DNA of 64,000 nt, from positions 682,001-746,000 of the forward strand of contig NZ_CP007542.1 of the NCBI RefSeq assembly GCF_000478825.2, written 5' to 3'. Numbering within the stretch: the first letter of the stretch is position 1; every line of letters begins with the position of its first letter. Below the pieces are notes generated by a model. The model was not told the DNA's origin and ran no database searches. It saw only the letters and a list, made by a program, of their open reading frames with translations. The translations under genes were made by a program, and so were the position numbers. Below, piece after piece: positions 49,401-59,868 of this stretch. Origin of the DNA: Synechocystis sp. PCC 6714 (lineage in GTDB: Bacteria > Cyanobacteriota > Cyanobacteriia > Cyanobacteriales > Microcystaceae).

Positions 49401-50609
49401 CTATTCCACTGGCACCGATGCCTGGTCATGGAGATGTTTTTTAATCGTTTGTAAAACCATATCCGGGTTAACGGGCTTACTCAAGAAATCGGTGGAGCCG
49501 ACCATTTTGGCCCGTACCCGATCAACAATGCCGTCATTACCAGTGAGGATAACGATGGGAGTGTTTTTAAAAATAGATAATTTACGCAACTGGCCGCAAA
49601 TCTCGTAACCGTTGGCATTGGGCATAACCAGATCCAAGAAGATTAAATCCGGTTTCCGGGCCAACAAAATGGCGATCGCCCTCAGGGGATCATTGACCCC
49701 CACAAATTGGTAGTTAGCCGTGGTGAGAATTTTCTCCATGGTCTGACAAATCAGGGGACTGTCATCTACGCAGGCAATTAGGGGGCCACTGGGCACATCT
49801 GGCTGGGCCACCACCCCCTTCACCGGTGGAGCAATGGGAGGAGGTAAATCGGGGATCTTAATCAGCTCCACCAAGCCCAACTGGAGATAGGGTAACAGGG
49901 AAGTGGTAACGCTCAGCACGTCTCGTTTCATCCGCACCGACAAATCCCGCAGGGACTGATTACCGTCTAGTAACTGTTTCAGGGTTTGGAACACCTGGGG
50001 CGTCGTTCTTTGCCGTAACTGTTCCGCTTGACGAATAACTGGGGCGGCGTTGGGGGAACGATCGGCAATCTTTGCCCCTTGCCACTTACTCCACAATTGC
50101 TGAGACTCTGCGATCATCTGGTCGGCATCAATGAGCACTAGCCTGGTGGAAAGCAAATTATCCTGGCGCAGATCACAGGCCACCTCCATGGATTGGGTAA
50201 TATCGAACAACACCTCCACCACCGTAGCTCGAATTAACCGAGCAGCCTGCTCCCTGGTCACTTTCTGTTGTTCCACCCAATGACAGAGCAGCTGATACTC
50301 CCAACAAATTTGTAAATCCTGGGGATCGATGCTAGCCAAATCAGTTTGGACAGATGCCAAATTGGCGGCAATTTGGGGCAGATAGGAGGCAATTTGCCTG
50401 CGCCAGCGACGCACGGTGTGGGCTCCCCCGGTGGCATACATAATCCGGCCCATGTAGAGGTAAAAAGACCACTGTTCCCCCGTGGCACTGGAAAGAATTA
50501 CTTGTCCGCTAAAGCGGGGTTGCTTCAACCCATCGAAGAAGCTTGCCTGTCGGGAAGCCGTAAATTCCTGAATTGGAACCGAGTGGGAGGAGGGGTTGGA
50601 AGCTGTCAT
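49401..50609 (-). CDS. pixG: PixG: PatA-like response regulator (PATAN + receiver)
   Basis: A 402-residue regulator, first gene of the phototaxis cluster. The N-terminal PATAN/DUF4388-type domain includes FFDGLKQPRFSGQVIL and FYLYMGRIMYATGG; a middle helical region follows, then a C-terminal receiver (about 275-395) with DDSPLICQTMEKIL, phospho-acceptor in PDLIFLDLVMPNANGYE and STDFLSKPVN. PATAN regulators affect pilus motor function and patterning in cyanobacteria. The promoter for the cluster is expected between here and 50790. Confidence 0.92.
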   Translation of the reverse strand: MTASNPSSHSVPIQEFTASRQASFFDGLKQPRFSGQVILSSATGEQWSFYLYMGRIMYATGGAHTVRRWRRQIASYLPQIAANLASVQTDLASIDPQDLQICWEYQLLCHWVEQQKVTREQAARLIRATVVEVLFDITQSMEVACDLRQDNLLSTRLVLIDADQMIAESQQLWSKWQGAKIADRSPNAAPVIRQAEQLRQRTTPQVFQTLKQLLDGNQSLRDLSVRMKRDVLSVTTSLLPYLQLGLVELIKIPDLPPPIAPPVKGVVAQPDVPSGPLIACVDDSPLICQTMEKILTTANYQFVGVNDPLRAIAILLARKPDLIFLDLVMPNANGYEICGQLRKLSIFKNTPIVILTGNDGIVDRVRAKMVGSTDFLSKPVNPDMVLQTIKKHLHDQASVPVE

Positions 50610-50870
50610 TTATCAAAAGGGGTGCAGGTCAACAGCGGGACAGAAGGATGCCATTTCTATAAGCTTGCCTTCAAAGGGGTGCCGATCGCCAAGGTACGCA
50701 AGAAAACTTCATCGACCTTGGTGAAGTCGACTCTGGCAGAAGCTTTTGTATTGTCCATTATCCCACAGTCTTAGGGGAGATCGCCAGCATTGCTCCCTGC
50801 CACCAAGGCTGTAAATGGGGTACAAACAAGAGACAATTACCAAGACAAACTTCTGATAACCACACCACAT

Positions 50871-52625
50871 ATGTCTCCAACTTCTCCCCGTCTGCATTAT
50901 CAAGTGGCGATGGCGGTCCCCCAGACCCATTATTTTGAGATCACTCTAAAAATTCAAGGCTGGCAAAGAGAGTTGTTGGATCTTAAATTTCCTGTTTGGA
51001 CACCGGGATCCTATTTGGTGCGGGAATATGAACGGCATTTGGAAGCTTTTCAAGTTGTTAATGCCACTAATCAACAGCAGTTGTCCTATCAAAAGTTAGG
51101 CAAAGCCCACTGGCAAATTGAGACCAAAAACGTAGAGAATATCACCGTTTCCTACCGGATTTATGCTGATGAATTGACGGTCAGAACTAACCATTTAGAC
51201 CATAGCCATGGTTTTTTCACTGGGGCGGCTTTATTTTTTTATCTGCCGAGTTTTGAAAATATTCCCCTCACGTTAACGGTGATTCCCCCTAAACAAAATT
51301 GGGCGATCGCCACGGCTTTACCCTGTAAGGAAACGGATTTAAACACCGGAGCAAAAACTTTCTTCGCTAAGGATTTTGATACATTGGTGGACAGTCCCGT
51401 GGAAGTGGGTTTACATAGGGACTACGCTTTTACCGCCGGGGGGAAGGGGCATCATTTTATCGTTTGGGGTGAAAGTAATCTAAACGGGGAGCAATTGGTC
51501 AAAGATACGGAGAAAATTATCGCCGTCGAAGCAGAACTATTCGGGAATTTACCCTACGACCATTACTGGTTCATTCTCCACACTGCCAACCAGGGCTATG
51601 GAGGCTTAGAACATAAAGATTCCTGTGTATTGAATTACGACCGCTTTGGCTTTCGAGATCCGGAAAAATATCAGCGTTTTTTACAATTAGTAGCCCACGA
51701 ATTTTTCCATCTTTGGAACATTAAGCGCATTCGTCCCATCGCTCTGGAAAAGTTTGACTATGACCAGGAAAATTACACTCCTTCCCTCTGGTTTTCTGAA
51801 GGTACCACCAGTTACTACGACTTACTAATTCCCCTGCGGGCCGGTCTTTATGATCGCCAGACGTATTTAAAAAATTTAGGCAAGGAAATCACCCGCTATC
51901 TCACCACCCCAGGGCGTTTGGTACAACCTTTGGCGGAATCCAGTTTTGATGCTTGGATTAAGCTCTACCGGAGGGATGCCAACAGCGACAATAGTCAAAT
52001 GTCCTATTACCTCAAGGGGGAATTGGTGACATTAATGCTGGATTTACTGATTCGGGAACGGCATCAAAATCAGCGTTCCTTTGATGATGTTTTGCGAGTA
52101 ATGTGGCAGAAATTTGGGCGGGAAGAAATTGGTTTTAGTCCCGAACAATTGGAACAAATAATTAGTGATGTGGCAGAAACGGATTTAACAGATTTTTTCC
52201 ATACTTATCTCCACACTACGGCGGAGCTACCGTTAAATGAATATCTCCAACCCTTTGGCTTAAAAATTAATCCCGTCAAGGAAGATCTGTCTCCCTATTT
52301 GGGTATCAAAGTTAAATCGGAAGCGGGACAGGAAAAAATTACTTTTGTGGCCGCCTATTCCCCCGCCGCTCTGGCTGGCATTAGTGCCCAGGATCTGTTG
52401 CTGGCGATCAATGGGGTGCGGGTCACCGCCGAACAGCTTCCCCTGCGGCTGAAAGACTACCAAGCCAATGATATGATTCAGTTAACGGTGTTTCATCAAG
52501 ACCTATTGCGGACAGTGGATGTTGTGTTGACATCTTCCCAAGCAAGCCGTTACGAAGTGGTGCCCATTGCCGACCCCTCGGACAGCCAACTTCAAAATCT
52601 GGCGGGCTGGCTAGGTAATTCCTAA
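50871..52625 (+). CDS. M61-family (glycyl aminopeptidase-like) metallopeptidase with PDZ domain
   Basis: A 584-residue soluble zinc peptidase. The active-site helix is LVAHEFFHLWNIKRIRP, with HExxH at 276-280, preceded by GYGGLEHKDS as in the M61 family; the downstream Glu ligand is likely in WFSEGTTSYY. The N-terminal 160 residues form a beta-rich domain and the C-terminal 90 residues a PDZ domain (YLGIKVKSEAGQEKITFVAA...SPAALAGISAQDLLLAINGV). I use ATG 50871; the frame starting at 50790 adds 27 residues unlike the family. Confidence 0.88.
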   Translation: MSPTSPRLHYQVAMAVPQTHYFEITLKIQGWQRELLDLKFPVWTPGSYLVREYERHLEAFQVVNATNQQQLSYQKLGKAHWQIETKNVENITVSYRIYADELTVRTNHLDHSHGFFTGAALFFYLPSFENIPLTLTVIPPKQNWAIATALPCKETDLNTGAKTFFAKDFDTLVDSPVEVGLHRDYAFTAGGKGHHFIVWGESNLNGEQLVKDTEKIIAVEAELFGNLPYDHYWFILHTANQGYGGLEHKDSCVLNYDRFGFRDPEKYQRFLQLVAHEFFHLWNIKRIRPIALEKFDYDQENYTPSLWFSEGTTSYYDLLIPLRAGLYDRQTYLKNLGKEITRYLTTPGRLVQPLAESSFDAWIKLYRRDANSDNSQMSYYLKGELVTLMLDLLIRERHQNQRSFDDVLRVMWQKFGREEIGFSPEQLEQIISDVAETDLTDFFHTYLHTTAELPLNEYLQPFGLKINPVKEDLSPYLGIKVKSEAGQEKITFVAAYSPAALAGISAQDLLLAINGVRVTAEQLPLRLKDYQANDMIQLTVFHQDLLRTVDVVLTSSQASRYEVVPIADPSDSQLQNLAGWLGNS

Positions 52626-52712
52626 TGCCCTGGAAAAATAGGTAGTACACTATTCCCCTTGGGATGACCGGGGTTAAGTCCAGGGAATACAAGTCTTTTT
52701 TCTGATTTTCTG

Positions 52713-53627
52713 ATGCACAAGTTTTTGCCGATCGCCTACTTTGAAGAGAAGTTTGTCCCCTTTGAGGATGCCAAAATCTCCGTTGCCACCCATGCTCTCC
52801 ACTATGGCACAGCGGCCTTTGGGGGTTTACGGGGTATTCCCGACCCGGCGGACCCTAGCACCATTCTGCTGTTTCGTTTGGACCGCCACGGCGATCGCCT
52901 CAGTAAAAGTGCCAAATTTTTACACTACGACATCAGTGCCGAGAAAATTAAAGGAGTTATTGTTGATTTCGTTAAAAAGAATCAGCCCGATAAATCCTTT
53001 TACATCCGCCCATTGGTCTATAGTTCCGGTTTAGGCATTGCCCCGCGGTTACATAATCTGGAAAAAGATTTCCTCGTTTACGGCTTAGAAATGGGGGATT
53101 ATCTGGCCGCCGATGGGGTTAGTTGCCGCATCAGTTCTTGGTATCGCCAGGAGGACCGTAGTTTTCCGTTGCGGGGCAAAATCAGTGCCGCCTACATCAC
53201 CTCCGCTCTGGCCAAAACCGAAGCAGTGGAATCAGGTTTTGACGAAGCTATTTTGATGAATTCCCAGGGGAAAGTTTGCGAAGCCACAGGCATGAATGTT
53301 TTCATGGTACGGAATGGGCAAATTGTCACCCCTGGTAACGAACAGGATATTCTCGAAGGCATCACCAGGGACAGTATTCTCACCATTGCTGCGGATTTAG
53401 GCATTCCCACCTGTCAGCGCCCCATTGACAAGTCCGAATTAATGATTGCCGATGAAGTCTTTTTAAGTGGTACGGCGGCTAAAATCACCCCCGTTAAACA
53501 GATTGAAAACTTTGCCCTCGGTGGCGATCGCCCGGTTACGGAAAAATTACGGGAGGTGTTAACAGCGGTGACAGAAAACCGGGAGCCAAAATATCAAGAT
53601 TGGGTATTTAAAATTTCCCTTAACTAA
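52713..53627 (+). CDS. ilvE: Branched-chain amino-acid aminotransferase
   Basis: Last step of leucine, isoleucine and valine synthesis, using pyridoxal phosphate. The 304-residue class IV aminotransferase shows THALHYGTAAFGGLRG at its start, SFYIRPLVYSSG, GKISAAYITSALAKTEA, in which Lys is the cofactor-binding candidate region, DEAILMNSQGKVCEATGMNVFMVRNG and VFLSGTAAKITPV. Length matches IlvE. gatC follows after 41 bp, the order also found in Synechocystis 6803. Confidence 0.93.
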   Translation: MHKFLPIAYFEEKFVPFEDAKISVATHALHYGTAAFGGLRGIPDPADPSTILLFRLDRHGDRLSKSAKFLHYDISAEKIKGVIVDFVKKNQPDKSFYIRPLVYSSGLGIAPRLHNLEKDFLVYGLEMGDYLAADGVSCRISSWYRQEDRSFPLRGKISAAYITSALAKTEAVESGFDEAILMNSQGKVCEATGMNVFMVRNGQIVTPGNEQDILEGITRDSILTIAADLGIPTCQRPIDKSELMIADEVFLSGTAAKITPVKQIENFALGGDRPVTEKLREVLTAVTENREPKYQDWVFKISLN

Positions 53628-53668
53628 CTGCAAGTTGACCTCCCCCATCCCATCCCTGAGACTAACCC

Positions 53669-53980
53669 ATGTTGGATCAAAGCCAAGTTCAAAAGATTGC
53701 CCATCTAGCCCGTTTAGAAATCACCCCAGAGGAAGAAATTCAATTCGCTTCCCAACTTAGTAGTATTTTGGATTATTTTGAACAATTGAATGAACTGCCT
53801 ACGGAAGGGGTAGAACCCACCACCAGGGTAATCGAAGTTAGCAATGTGCTCAGAGGCGATCGCCAAGTCAGTTGGGGCGGAGACGAGGCAGAAATGGCCC
53901 GCCAAGCTTTACTTGATAATGCCCCGGAACCGGAGGGGGACTTTTTCCGAGTGCCCCAAATTATGAGCAGTGATAACTAA
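53669..53980 (+). CDS. gatC: Aspartyl/glutamyl-tRNA amidotransferase subunit C
   Basis: Small stabilising subunit of the GatCAB complex that amidates Glu-tRNA-Gln and Asp-tRNA-Asn. The 103-residue protein carries [46 protein letters not shown] and the C-terminal [11 protein letters not shown], all diagnostic. gatA and gatB are not in this window. A tRNA-Asn gene is encoded about 310 bp downstream on the other strand. Confidence 0.95.
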   Translation: MLDQSQVQKIAHLARLEITPEEEIQFASQLSSILDYFEQLNELPTEGVEPTTRVIEVSNVLRGDRQVSWGGDEAEMARQALLDNAPEPEGDFFRVPQIMSSDN

Positions 53981-54290
53981 CCCTATCCCCGCAAACCTGA
54001 CAGGCATGGGATGAAACCCTTGGCTCGTCGGTATTAAACTAGATTGGTTTACCCCAACCGGCGTCAGACTTTCTCTGTCAACATTGACGTACAAAAAGCA
54101 TTTCGATAGCTAATCCAACTGATAGTGAGACATCATCATAGGTTGAAACTCTCCCCTCCCAAAAGTTGCAGAACCTATCCTTGTCTCAGTCCTGTTCTAG
54201 CCATCAGCCCCAACGGAAAAAAGCCAGAGCTCCCCTGCCGGAATTGCCAACTGACAATGGGACCAAATTGAACTAAACAAAACTACCGAA
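53981..54290. other. Intergenic region between gatC and tRNA-Asn
   Basis: No credible coding frame, strong hairpin or repeat is visible. It should contain the 3' end of gatC and tRNA transcripts. Confidence 0.5.
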
Positions 54291-54362
54291 CTCCCCGGGT
54301 AGGATTCGAACCTACGACCAATCGGTTAACAGCCGACCGCTCTACCACTGAGCTACCGAGGA
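54291..54362 (-). tRNA. tRNA-Asn (anticodon GTT)
   Basis: The minus strand folds as a 72-nt tRNA. The acceptor stem pairs TCCTCGG with CCGGGGA (one G-T pair), discriminator G; the D-loop contains AGCTCAGTGGTAGAGC; the anticodon arm is TCGGCTGTTAACCGA with GTT; and the T-arm is TAGGTTCGAATCCTA. The 3' CCA is not encoded. It reads Asn codons AAC and AAU. Confidence 0.97.
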
Positions 54363-54463
54363 TTGACTCAACGATTCAACATCATAGCAACTAAGAGATC
54401 TTTTACACAAGTCTTTTCCTAAAAAAATGTCAAAGTGCCGGAGCTAAGCTTCTTCAGTCCAGT

Positions 54464-55048
54464 TTGTCCCACTGGCCCTATGGCAGGGAAGCAATGTTGA
54501 CCGTTATGCTGAAACAGGCTCCCGTTGTCCATCCCATGGGGGAACAGACCGATTTACCTTTCCTCACCCGTCAATTTTTTATGCTGACCCACCACCGTCG
54601 TCCGGTTTGCCTATCGCTCATTTCCACTGATTTGCCCATTCTTTCCACGTTGGAAACTGCCGCCACTCTTTACCAAAAAGATCTGCACCGTTTTCACCTG
54701 CTCCTCCACCAGGAAAAGGACGAATGCTCCGGTGCTAGTCAGGGCATTTCCCCACCGACCCAACTGCTATGGTTAGAACTCTCTCCCCAGCGCATTGTCT
54801 TGACCCGTCAGGGTGATAGTCAATTTTCCTATCGTCATTTTTGGGAACAGGGAGTTTACGGTATTAGCCGCTATTGGCTTAATGAACAAGAAAGGCATCT
54901 GAGCGATTCTTTTCGGTTACAAAATTACACTAGGGACATTACCCTGCGGGGGGCACCGCTACCGGAATTTTTGCGGGTGGAATATGAACTCTGGGCCGCC
55001 AAACAATGTTTGGGCCACTACGTATTGCATTTGGAAATTTATCATTAA
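54464..55048 (+). CDS. Conserved cyanobacterial protein of unknown function
   Basis: About 194 residues, possibly 184 if ATG 54494 is used. The product is soluble, and the second half is strongly patterned: YGISRYWLNEQERHLSDSF followed by RLQNYTRDITLRGAPLPEFLR and VEYELWAAKQCLGHYVLHLEI. The LRVEYELW and LGHYVLHLEI pattern recurs in cyanobacterial hypothetical proteins as I remember them, but I cannot name a function. A radical SAM gene follows after 76 bp. Confidence 0.65.
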   Translation: MSHWPYGREAMLTVMLKQAPVVHPMGEQTDLPFLTRQFFMLTHHRRPVCLSLISTDLPILSTLETAATLYQKDLHRFHLLLHQEKDECSGASQGISPPTQLLWLELSPQRIVLTRQGDSQFSYRHFWEQGVYGISRYWLNEQERHLSDSFRLQNYTRDITLRGAPLPEFLRVEYELWAAKQCLGHYVLHLEIYH

Positions 55049-55124
55049 CCTTCTATCTTCAATTTGGCGATCGCCGTAGTCATATTTTTGATCCGCCATT
55101 GATTCAACTAAGTATTCGGAGTTT

Positions 55125-56729
55125 ATGCACCAAGCCCAGGCCGAAAGGTTACTATTTACCCCTGCTTCCCCCCAAACCGATGCGGTGCCATTAATTTTTG
55201 CCTTTCCGAATATCTACAGTGTGGGCATTACCAGTTTGGGCTACCAAGTGATTTGGTCAACCCTGGCCCAACGGCCCGATGTGCAGGTTAGTCGCCTTTT
55301 TACCGATGCCCAAGAAGCTTTACCCCGATCGCCGGAGTTGGTGGGTTTTTCCTTTTCCTGGGAGCTGGACTACAGCAACATTTTAACCCTGTTGGAACAG
55401 TTGCAAATTCCCTTACTGGCTAGGGAGCGGGCTTCTGGAGATCCTTTGATATTTGGGGGCGGCCCGGTGCTGACGGCTAACCCCGAACCGTTTGCGGATT
55501 TTTTTGACCTAATTTTGTTGGGGGACGGGGAAAATTTACTGCCGCAATTCATTGATGGTTACCAGGCGGTGCGTCCCTGTTCCAGGGCAGAAAAATTGGA
55601 AAAACTAGCCCAAATTCCCGGTATTTACGTGCCTAGTTTATACGAGGTGCTTTACGAATCGGCTGAGAGCAAAATTAGCCAAATTAAGCCCCAGAATAGT
55701 ATTATTCCGGCCCAGGTGGCCAAGCAAACCTATCGAGGTAATGTTCTATCCGCTTCAACGGTGGTGACCGAAAAAGCCGCTTGGGAAAATATTTTTATGG
55801 TGGAAGTGGTACGCAGTTGCCCAGAAATGTGTCGTTTTTGCCTAGCTAGTTACCTGACATTACCCTTTCGACCAGCGGATACGGAAAAGTCTCTATTACC
55901 AGCCATTGAGCGGGGTTTAAAAGTAACCGATCGCCTGGGATTACTGGGGGCATCGGTGACCCAACATCCGGAATTTAACCAATTGTTAGATTACCTAGGA
56001 AAACCCGAATTTGATCACGTCCGGCTCAGCATTGCCTCGGTGCGAACTAATACTGTGGATGAAAAATTGGCCCAGACTTTAACTAGAAGGGGCACCAAAT
56101 CCCTCACCATTGCCGTTGAAAGTGGTTCCGAAAAACTGCGGCAGATTATCAATAAAAAGTTAAGCAACGAAGAAATTTTCACCGCCGCCCAACGGGCCCA
56201 GGCAGGGGGATTACAGGGGCTAAAATTCTATGGCATGGTGGGAATTCCTGGAGAAACCATGGAGGATGTGGAAACCACGGTTACGTTACTAAAACAGGTG
56301 AAAAAAGTCGCTCCGGGGCTACGTATCACCTTCGGCTGTAGTACTTTCGTCCCCAAGGCCCACACCCCGTTTCAATGGTATGGGGTCAACCCGGAAGCCA
56401 AGCAACGTCTGCAATTTTTGCAGAAAAATCTGCGTCCCTTAGGCATTGATTTTCGGCCCGAAAGTTATAACTGGTCGGTGATGCAAGCCCTAATTTCCCG
56501 TGGCGATCGCCGTTTATCCAAATTACTGTTACTAACCCGCCACTATGGAGATACGTTGGGAAGTTTTAAGCGGGCTTTCAAGGAATTAAAGGGACAATTA
56601 CCCAGCTTGGCGGATACGGTACATGCAGATTGGTCGATTACGGATCAACTGCCTTGGCACCATTTACTGGGGCCTTTACCCCAAACCACTTTGGTAAAAC
56701 ATTTACAAACTGCCCAGGAATTTTTTTAA
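55125..56729 (+). CDS. B12-binding-type radical SAM protein
   Basis: A 534-residue radical SAM enzyme of unknown substrate. The N-terminal half resembles a cobalamin-binding Rossmann domain (FAFPNIYSVGITSLGYQVIW, LIFGGGPVLTANPEPFADFFD, LGDGE). The 4Fe-4S motif is CPEMCRFC with Cys232, Cys236 and Cys239, followed by ASYLTLPFRP. Later segments include SIASVRTNTVDEKLAQTL, VAVESGSEKLRQIINK-like and GMVGIPGETMEDVETTV, as in MiaB- and YgiQ-like families. I place it near the TIGR03960 group. aroA converges, ending 7 bp away. Confidence 0.83.
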   Translation: MHQAQAERLLFTPASPQTDAVPLIFAFPNIYSVGITSLGYQVIWSTLAQRPDVQVSRLFTDAQEALPRSPELVGFSFSWELDYSNILTLLEQLQIPLLARERASGDPLIFGGGPVLTANPEPFADFFDLILLGDGENLLPQFIDGYQAVRPCSRAEKLEKLAQIPGIYVPSLYEVLYESAESKISQIKPQNSIIPAQVAKQTYRGNVLSASTVVTEKAAWENIFMVEVVRSCPEMCRFCLASYLTLPFRPADTEKSLLPAIERGLKVTDRLGLLGASVTQHPEFNQLLDYLGKPEFDHVRLSIASVRTNTVDEKLAQTLTRRGTKSLTIAVESGSEKLRQIINKKLSNEEIFTAAQRAQAGGLQGLKFYGMVGIPGETMEDVETTVTLLKQVKKVAPGLRITFGCSTFVPKAHTPFQWYGVNPEAKQRLQFLQKNLRPLGIDFRPESYNWSVMQALISRGDRRLSKLLLLTRHYGDTLGSFKRAFKELKGQLPSLADTVHADWSITDQLPWHHLLGPLPQTTLVKHLQTAQEFF

Positions 56730-56736
56730 ATTTCCC

Positions 56737-58104
56737 TCAGCCAAGCTTGGCTCTGGCCAACTTACCCTGAGCAATTTCCCCTAAAGTATCAAAAAATTCT
56801 GGATAGGAAATAGCGGCCGCTTCGGCTCGGTTAATAATTGTTTGGCCCCCACTCCCCAAGGCGGCGATCGCCAATGCCATGGCAATGCGATGATCCGTCA
56901 AACTGTCCACTTCTGCTCCCTGTAGCGGGCTTCCCCCCTGAATTTCTAGCCCGTCCGCAAATTCGGTGATTTTAACCCCCATTTTGCCCAATTCCGAAGC
57001 AATGGCCGCCAGGCGATCGCTTTCTTTGACCCTCAGTTCTGCTGCATCTTCAATGCGGGTAATGCCCTCTGCAAAGGCCGCCGCCACCGCCAAAATCGGA
57101 ATTTCATCGATCAGTCGGGGGATAATTTCGCCGCCAAAAGTGCAACCCCGCAGGGCGCTGGATTTTACCAGCAAATCCGCCACTGGTTCCCCCGTTGCCA
57201 ACCTTTGATTTTCCAAGCTAATATCTGCCCCCATCTGGGTCAAAACTTCCAATATCCCTGTGCGGGTGGGATTAATGCCGACATTTTCCACCAACAATTC
57301 TGACCCAGGTAAGATGGATGCCGCCACCAACCAAAAGGCCGCTGAGCTAATGTCCCCCGGCACTACCACCCTTTGCCCCGTTAAATGGGCCGGGCCATGG
57401 ACAGCAACGCTGTGGGTTTCTGGGTCAATGGTCAACTTGGCCCCAAAGGCCTGCAACATTCGTTCACTGTGGTCCCGGGATAGGGCTGGTTCTGTGACCA
57501 TGGTGTCTCCTTCCGTGGTTAACCCCGCCAGTAGAAGACAAGATTTTACCTGGGCCGATGCAATGGGGGAATGGTAATGGATCGGTTTTAGTTGACTTCC
57601 CTGCACTGCCAACGGCGCAAACTTACCGTTACTCCGGGCCCAAATTTTTGCCCCCATTTGTTGCAAGGGTTGAATTACCCGGGACATGGGACGATGACGG
57701 AGCGAATCATCGCCGGTAACGGTGAATAAACAATTCTTTTGCCCTGCCAGCAAGCCCAACATTAAGCGCATGGTAGTGCCGGAGTTGCCCGCATCTAAAA
57801 CAGTGCTGGGTTCCTGTAACTGCCCCAACCCCCTACCTTGAACAATGATTTTTTCCGAATTCAGGGCACTAATTTCTGCTCCCATAGCCCGAAAACAATG
57901 GGCAGTACTGCGGGGATCTTCCCCCAACAACAATCCTTCAATCACCGTTTCCCCCGTGGCGATCGCCCCCAACATCAAGGCCCGATGGGAAATGGATTTA
58001 TCCCCCGGCACCCGCAGACGGCCCGTGAGAGCTATTCCCTGGGCTGGGGGATTAACGGTTAACTGTTGGTGGGATTGATAATTGTTTAGGGACAGCAAAG
58101 CCAT
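56737..58104 (-). CDS. aroA: 3-phosphoshikimate 1-carboxyvinyltransferase (EPSP synthase)
   Basis: Sixth step of the shikimate pathway, the target of glyphosate. The 455-residue protein has [22 protein letters not shown] with the phosphoenolpyruvate-binding Lys, [27 protein letters not shown] and the C-terminal [17 protein letters not shown] and [14 protein letters not shown]. The [11 protein letters not shown] loop with Ala after Gly-Asn-Ser-Gly-Thr needs a full alignment before any class of inhibitor sensitivity is assigned. Its stop lies 7 bp from that of the radical SAM gene. Confidence 0.95.
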   Translation of the reverse strand: MALLSLNNYQSHQQLTVNPPAQGIALTGRLRVPGDKSISHRALMLGAIATGETVIEGLLLGEDPRSTAHCFRAMGAEISALNSEKIIVQGRGLGQLQEPSTVLDAGNSGTTMRLMLGLLAGQKNCLFTVTGDDSLRHRPMSRVIQPLQQMGAKIWARSNGKFAPLAVQGSQLKPIHYHSPIASAQVKSCLLLAGLTTEGDTMVTEPALSRDHSERMLQAFGAKLTIDPETHSVAVHGPAHLTGQRVVVPGDISSAAFWLVAASILPGSELLVENVGINPTRTGILEVLTQMGADISLENQRLATGEPVADLLVKSSALRGCTFGGEIIPRLIDEIPILAVAAAFAEGITRIEDAAELRVKESDRLAAIASELGKMGVKITEFADGLEIQGGSPLQGAEVDSLTDHRIAMALAIAALGSGGQTIINRAEAAAISYPEFFDTLGEIAQGKLARAKLG

Positions 58105-58290
58105 GGGGAAAAAAGTTATGGGCAGGGAAGATCAAGCTAAATTGTATTTGTATTTCCGGCCGCCGCCAAATTTTTCCCAGGCTGTGAGGGAGACAAAAAC
58201 CCCGCTACCATGGTGGGTACAGGGCCAAAAATTTGTTAACTTTAACAGGCGATCGCCCACTAAACTATTGCTAAACCAGAGGCCAAACCC

Positions 58291-58653
58291 ATGAAATGCC
58301 ATCCTTCCCCCTGGAAATCAATTCTTTTCGCTGGCACCGTCTTTGCCCTGGCTGTTCCCACTGGGGTGCAGTCCCAATCCTATGCTCCCATGGAACCATT
58401 CCCGCAGGATTTACCGGCCACGGGGAACATTAATGATCTAAATGGTTTACAAGAACGGCAGGTGCAAGATTGGTTCACCCCTTCCAACATTAGCACCGAG
58501 TCCCAAACCCTGCTGGAAATTAACACCACCAATGCCCCTGGTCTGAGCATCAATGACCGCAGTAGTCAGATTAAAGAAGAAAATGATTGGCAGAGAACCT
58601 CTTCCGGAGAACCCAAACAAACGGGTTCTGGTTTTCCCTTAGGCACTTTTTAG
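58291..58653 (+). CDS. Small exported protein of unknown function
   Basis: A 120-residue protein with a likely Sec signal peptide (SILFAGTVFALAVPTGVQSQS, cleavage near Ala/Ser 28). The mature part is polar, rich in Asn, Thr, Pro and Gln, with no Cys and no recognised domain; it looks largely disordered. It is divergent from aroA and a single gene. Confidence 0.6.
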   Translation: MKCHPSPWKSILFAGTVFALAVPTGVQSQSYAPMEPFPQDLPATGNINDLNGLQERQVQDWFTPSNISTESQTLLEINTTNAPGLSINDRSSQIKEENDWQRTSSGEPKQTGSGFPLGTF

Positions 58654-58887
58654 TATATTGATGCTGGCAAGATTGGCATTGACTGTTGGCTGTTCAGTAT
58701 TAATTCGGATGGCTAAGTTTTTAGGGGCACTCACTTCGGGGACGCCGGTGACTGCCGATGGGGGAGGGACCTCCGTTGAGGGCGCAAGTCTTGTACTGTC
58801 TAAATCCCCGTTGGGTCGCAAGCCCATGCTGTGGCAATGGTCAGTGTTAGATAGTTTACATTTGTTATTTTAGTAAGCACTTTTTCT

Positions 58888-59868
58888 GTGGAAATTACTT
58901 TTCTTGGCACTAGCTCTGGCGTTCCCACCCGTAACCGCAATGTTTCCAGCATTGCCCTCCGTTTACCCCAAAGGGCAGAAGTATGGTTATTTGACTGCGG
59001 GGAAGGTACCCAACACCAGTTCTTGCGTAGTGAGGTCAAAATTTCCCAGTTAACCCGAATTTTTATTACCCATCTCCACGGCGATCATATTTTTGGATTG
59101 ATGGGTTTATTGGCTAGCTCCGGTTTAGCGGGCACTGGCCAGGGCATCGAACTCTATGGACCAGAAGGTTTAGCCGATTATTTAGAAGCTTGTTGCCGTT
59201 TTTCTAGCACCCACTTAGGTAAACGCCTTAAAGTCCATACCATCAAAGAAAATGGGCTAATTTACGAAGATAAGGAGTTTCAAGTCCACTGTGGTTTGTT
59301 GAAGCATCGCATTCCTGCCTATGGTTACCGGGTGGAAGAGAAGCAACGGCCAGGGCGTTTCAATGTGGAGCAAGCGGAGGCTTTGGGCATTCCCTTCGGC
59401 CCTATTTACGGCCAGTTAAAACAGGGAAAAACCGTCACCCTGGAAGATGGTCGTAAAATTCGAGGTCAGGAACTTTGTGAACCGCCGGAACCGGGTCGGA
59501 AATTTGTTTACTGCACTGATACGGTCTTCTGTGAAGGGGCGATCGCCTTGGCCCAAGGGGCAGACTTGTTGGTGCACGAAGCTACCTTTGCTCATCAGGA
59601 TGCCCAACTAGCTTTTGACCGGCTCCATTCCACTTCCACCATGGCAGCCCAAGTGGCTTTGTTGGCAAATGTCAAACAGTTAGTCATGACCCATTTCAGC
59701 CCCCGCTATGCCCCCGGCAATCCCCTACAGTTGGAAAATTTGTTGGCGGAGGCCCAGGCTATTTTTCCCAACACCCGTTTGGCTAGGGATTTTTTAACGG
59801 TGGAAATTCCCCGCCGAAAAAGTGACCAAGTTCCAGCGCTATCAACATCTCAAACGTCGGCCCCGTAA
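58888..59868 (+). CDS. rnz: Ribonuclease Z (tRNA 3' endonuclease)
   Basis: Cleaves the 3' trailer of tRNA precursors lacking encoded CCA, fitting the tRNA-Asn seen at 54.3 kb. The 326-residue metallo-beta-lactamase protein has [15 protein letters not shown], the zinc motif THLHGDH (His62, His64, Asp66, His67), [11 protein letters not shown], and the downstream HEATFAH and MTHFSPRY zinc ligands. The start is GTG 58888. Its 3' end overlaps that of the convergent HTH gene by 19 bp. Confidence 0.95.
   Translation: MEITFLGTSSGVPTRNRNVSSIALRLPQRAEVWLFDCGEGTQHQFLRSEVKISQLTRIFITHLHGDHIFGLMGLLASSGLAGTGQGIELYGPEGLADYLEACCRFSSTHLGKRLKVHTIKENGLIYEDKEFQVHCGLLKHRIPAYGYRVEEKQRPGRFNVEQAEALGIPFGPIYGQLKQGKTVTLEDGRKIRGQELCEPPEPGRKFVYCTDTVFCEGAIALAQGADLLVHEATFAHQDAQLAFDRLHSTSTMAAQVALLANVKQLVMTHFSPRYAPGNPLQLENLLAEAQAIFPNTRLARDFLTVEIPRRKSDQVPALSTSQTSAP

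Noticed and set aside
58639-58873. Small ORFs on both strands between the 58291 gene and rnz
   Set aside because: Frames lack family similarity and ribosome sites; the stretch is more likely the rnz leader.
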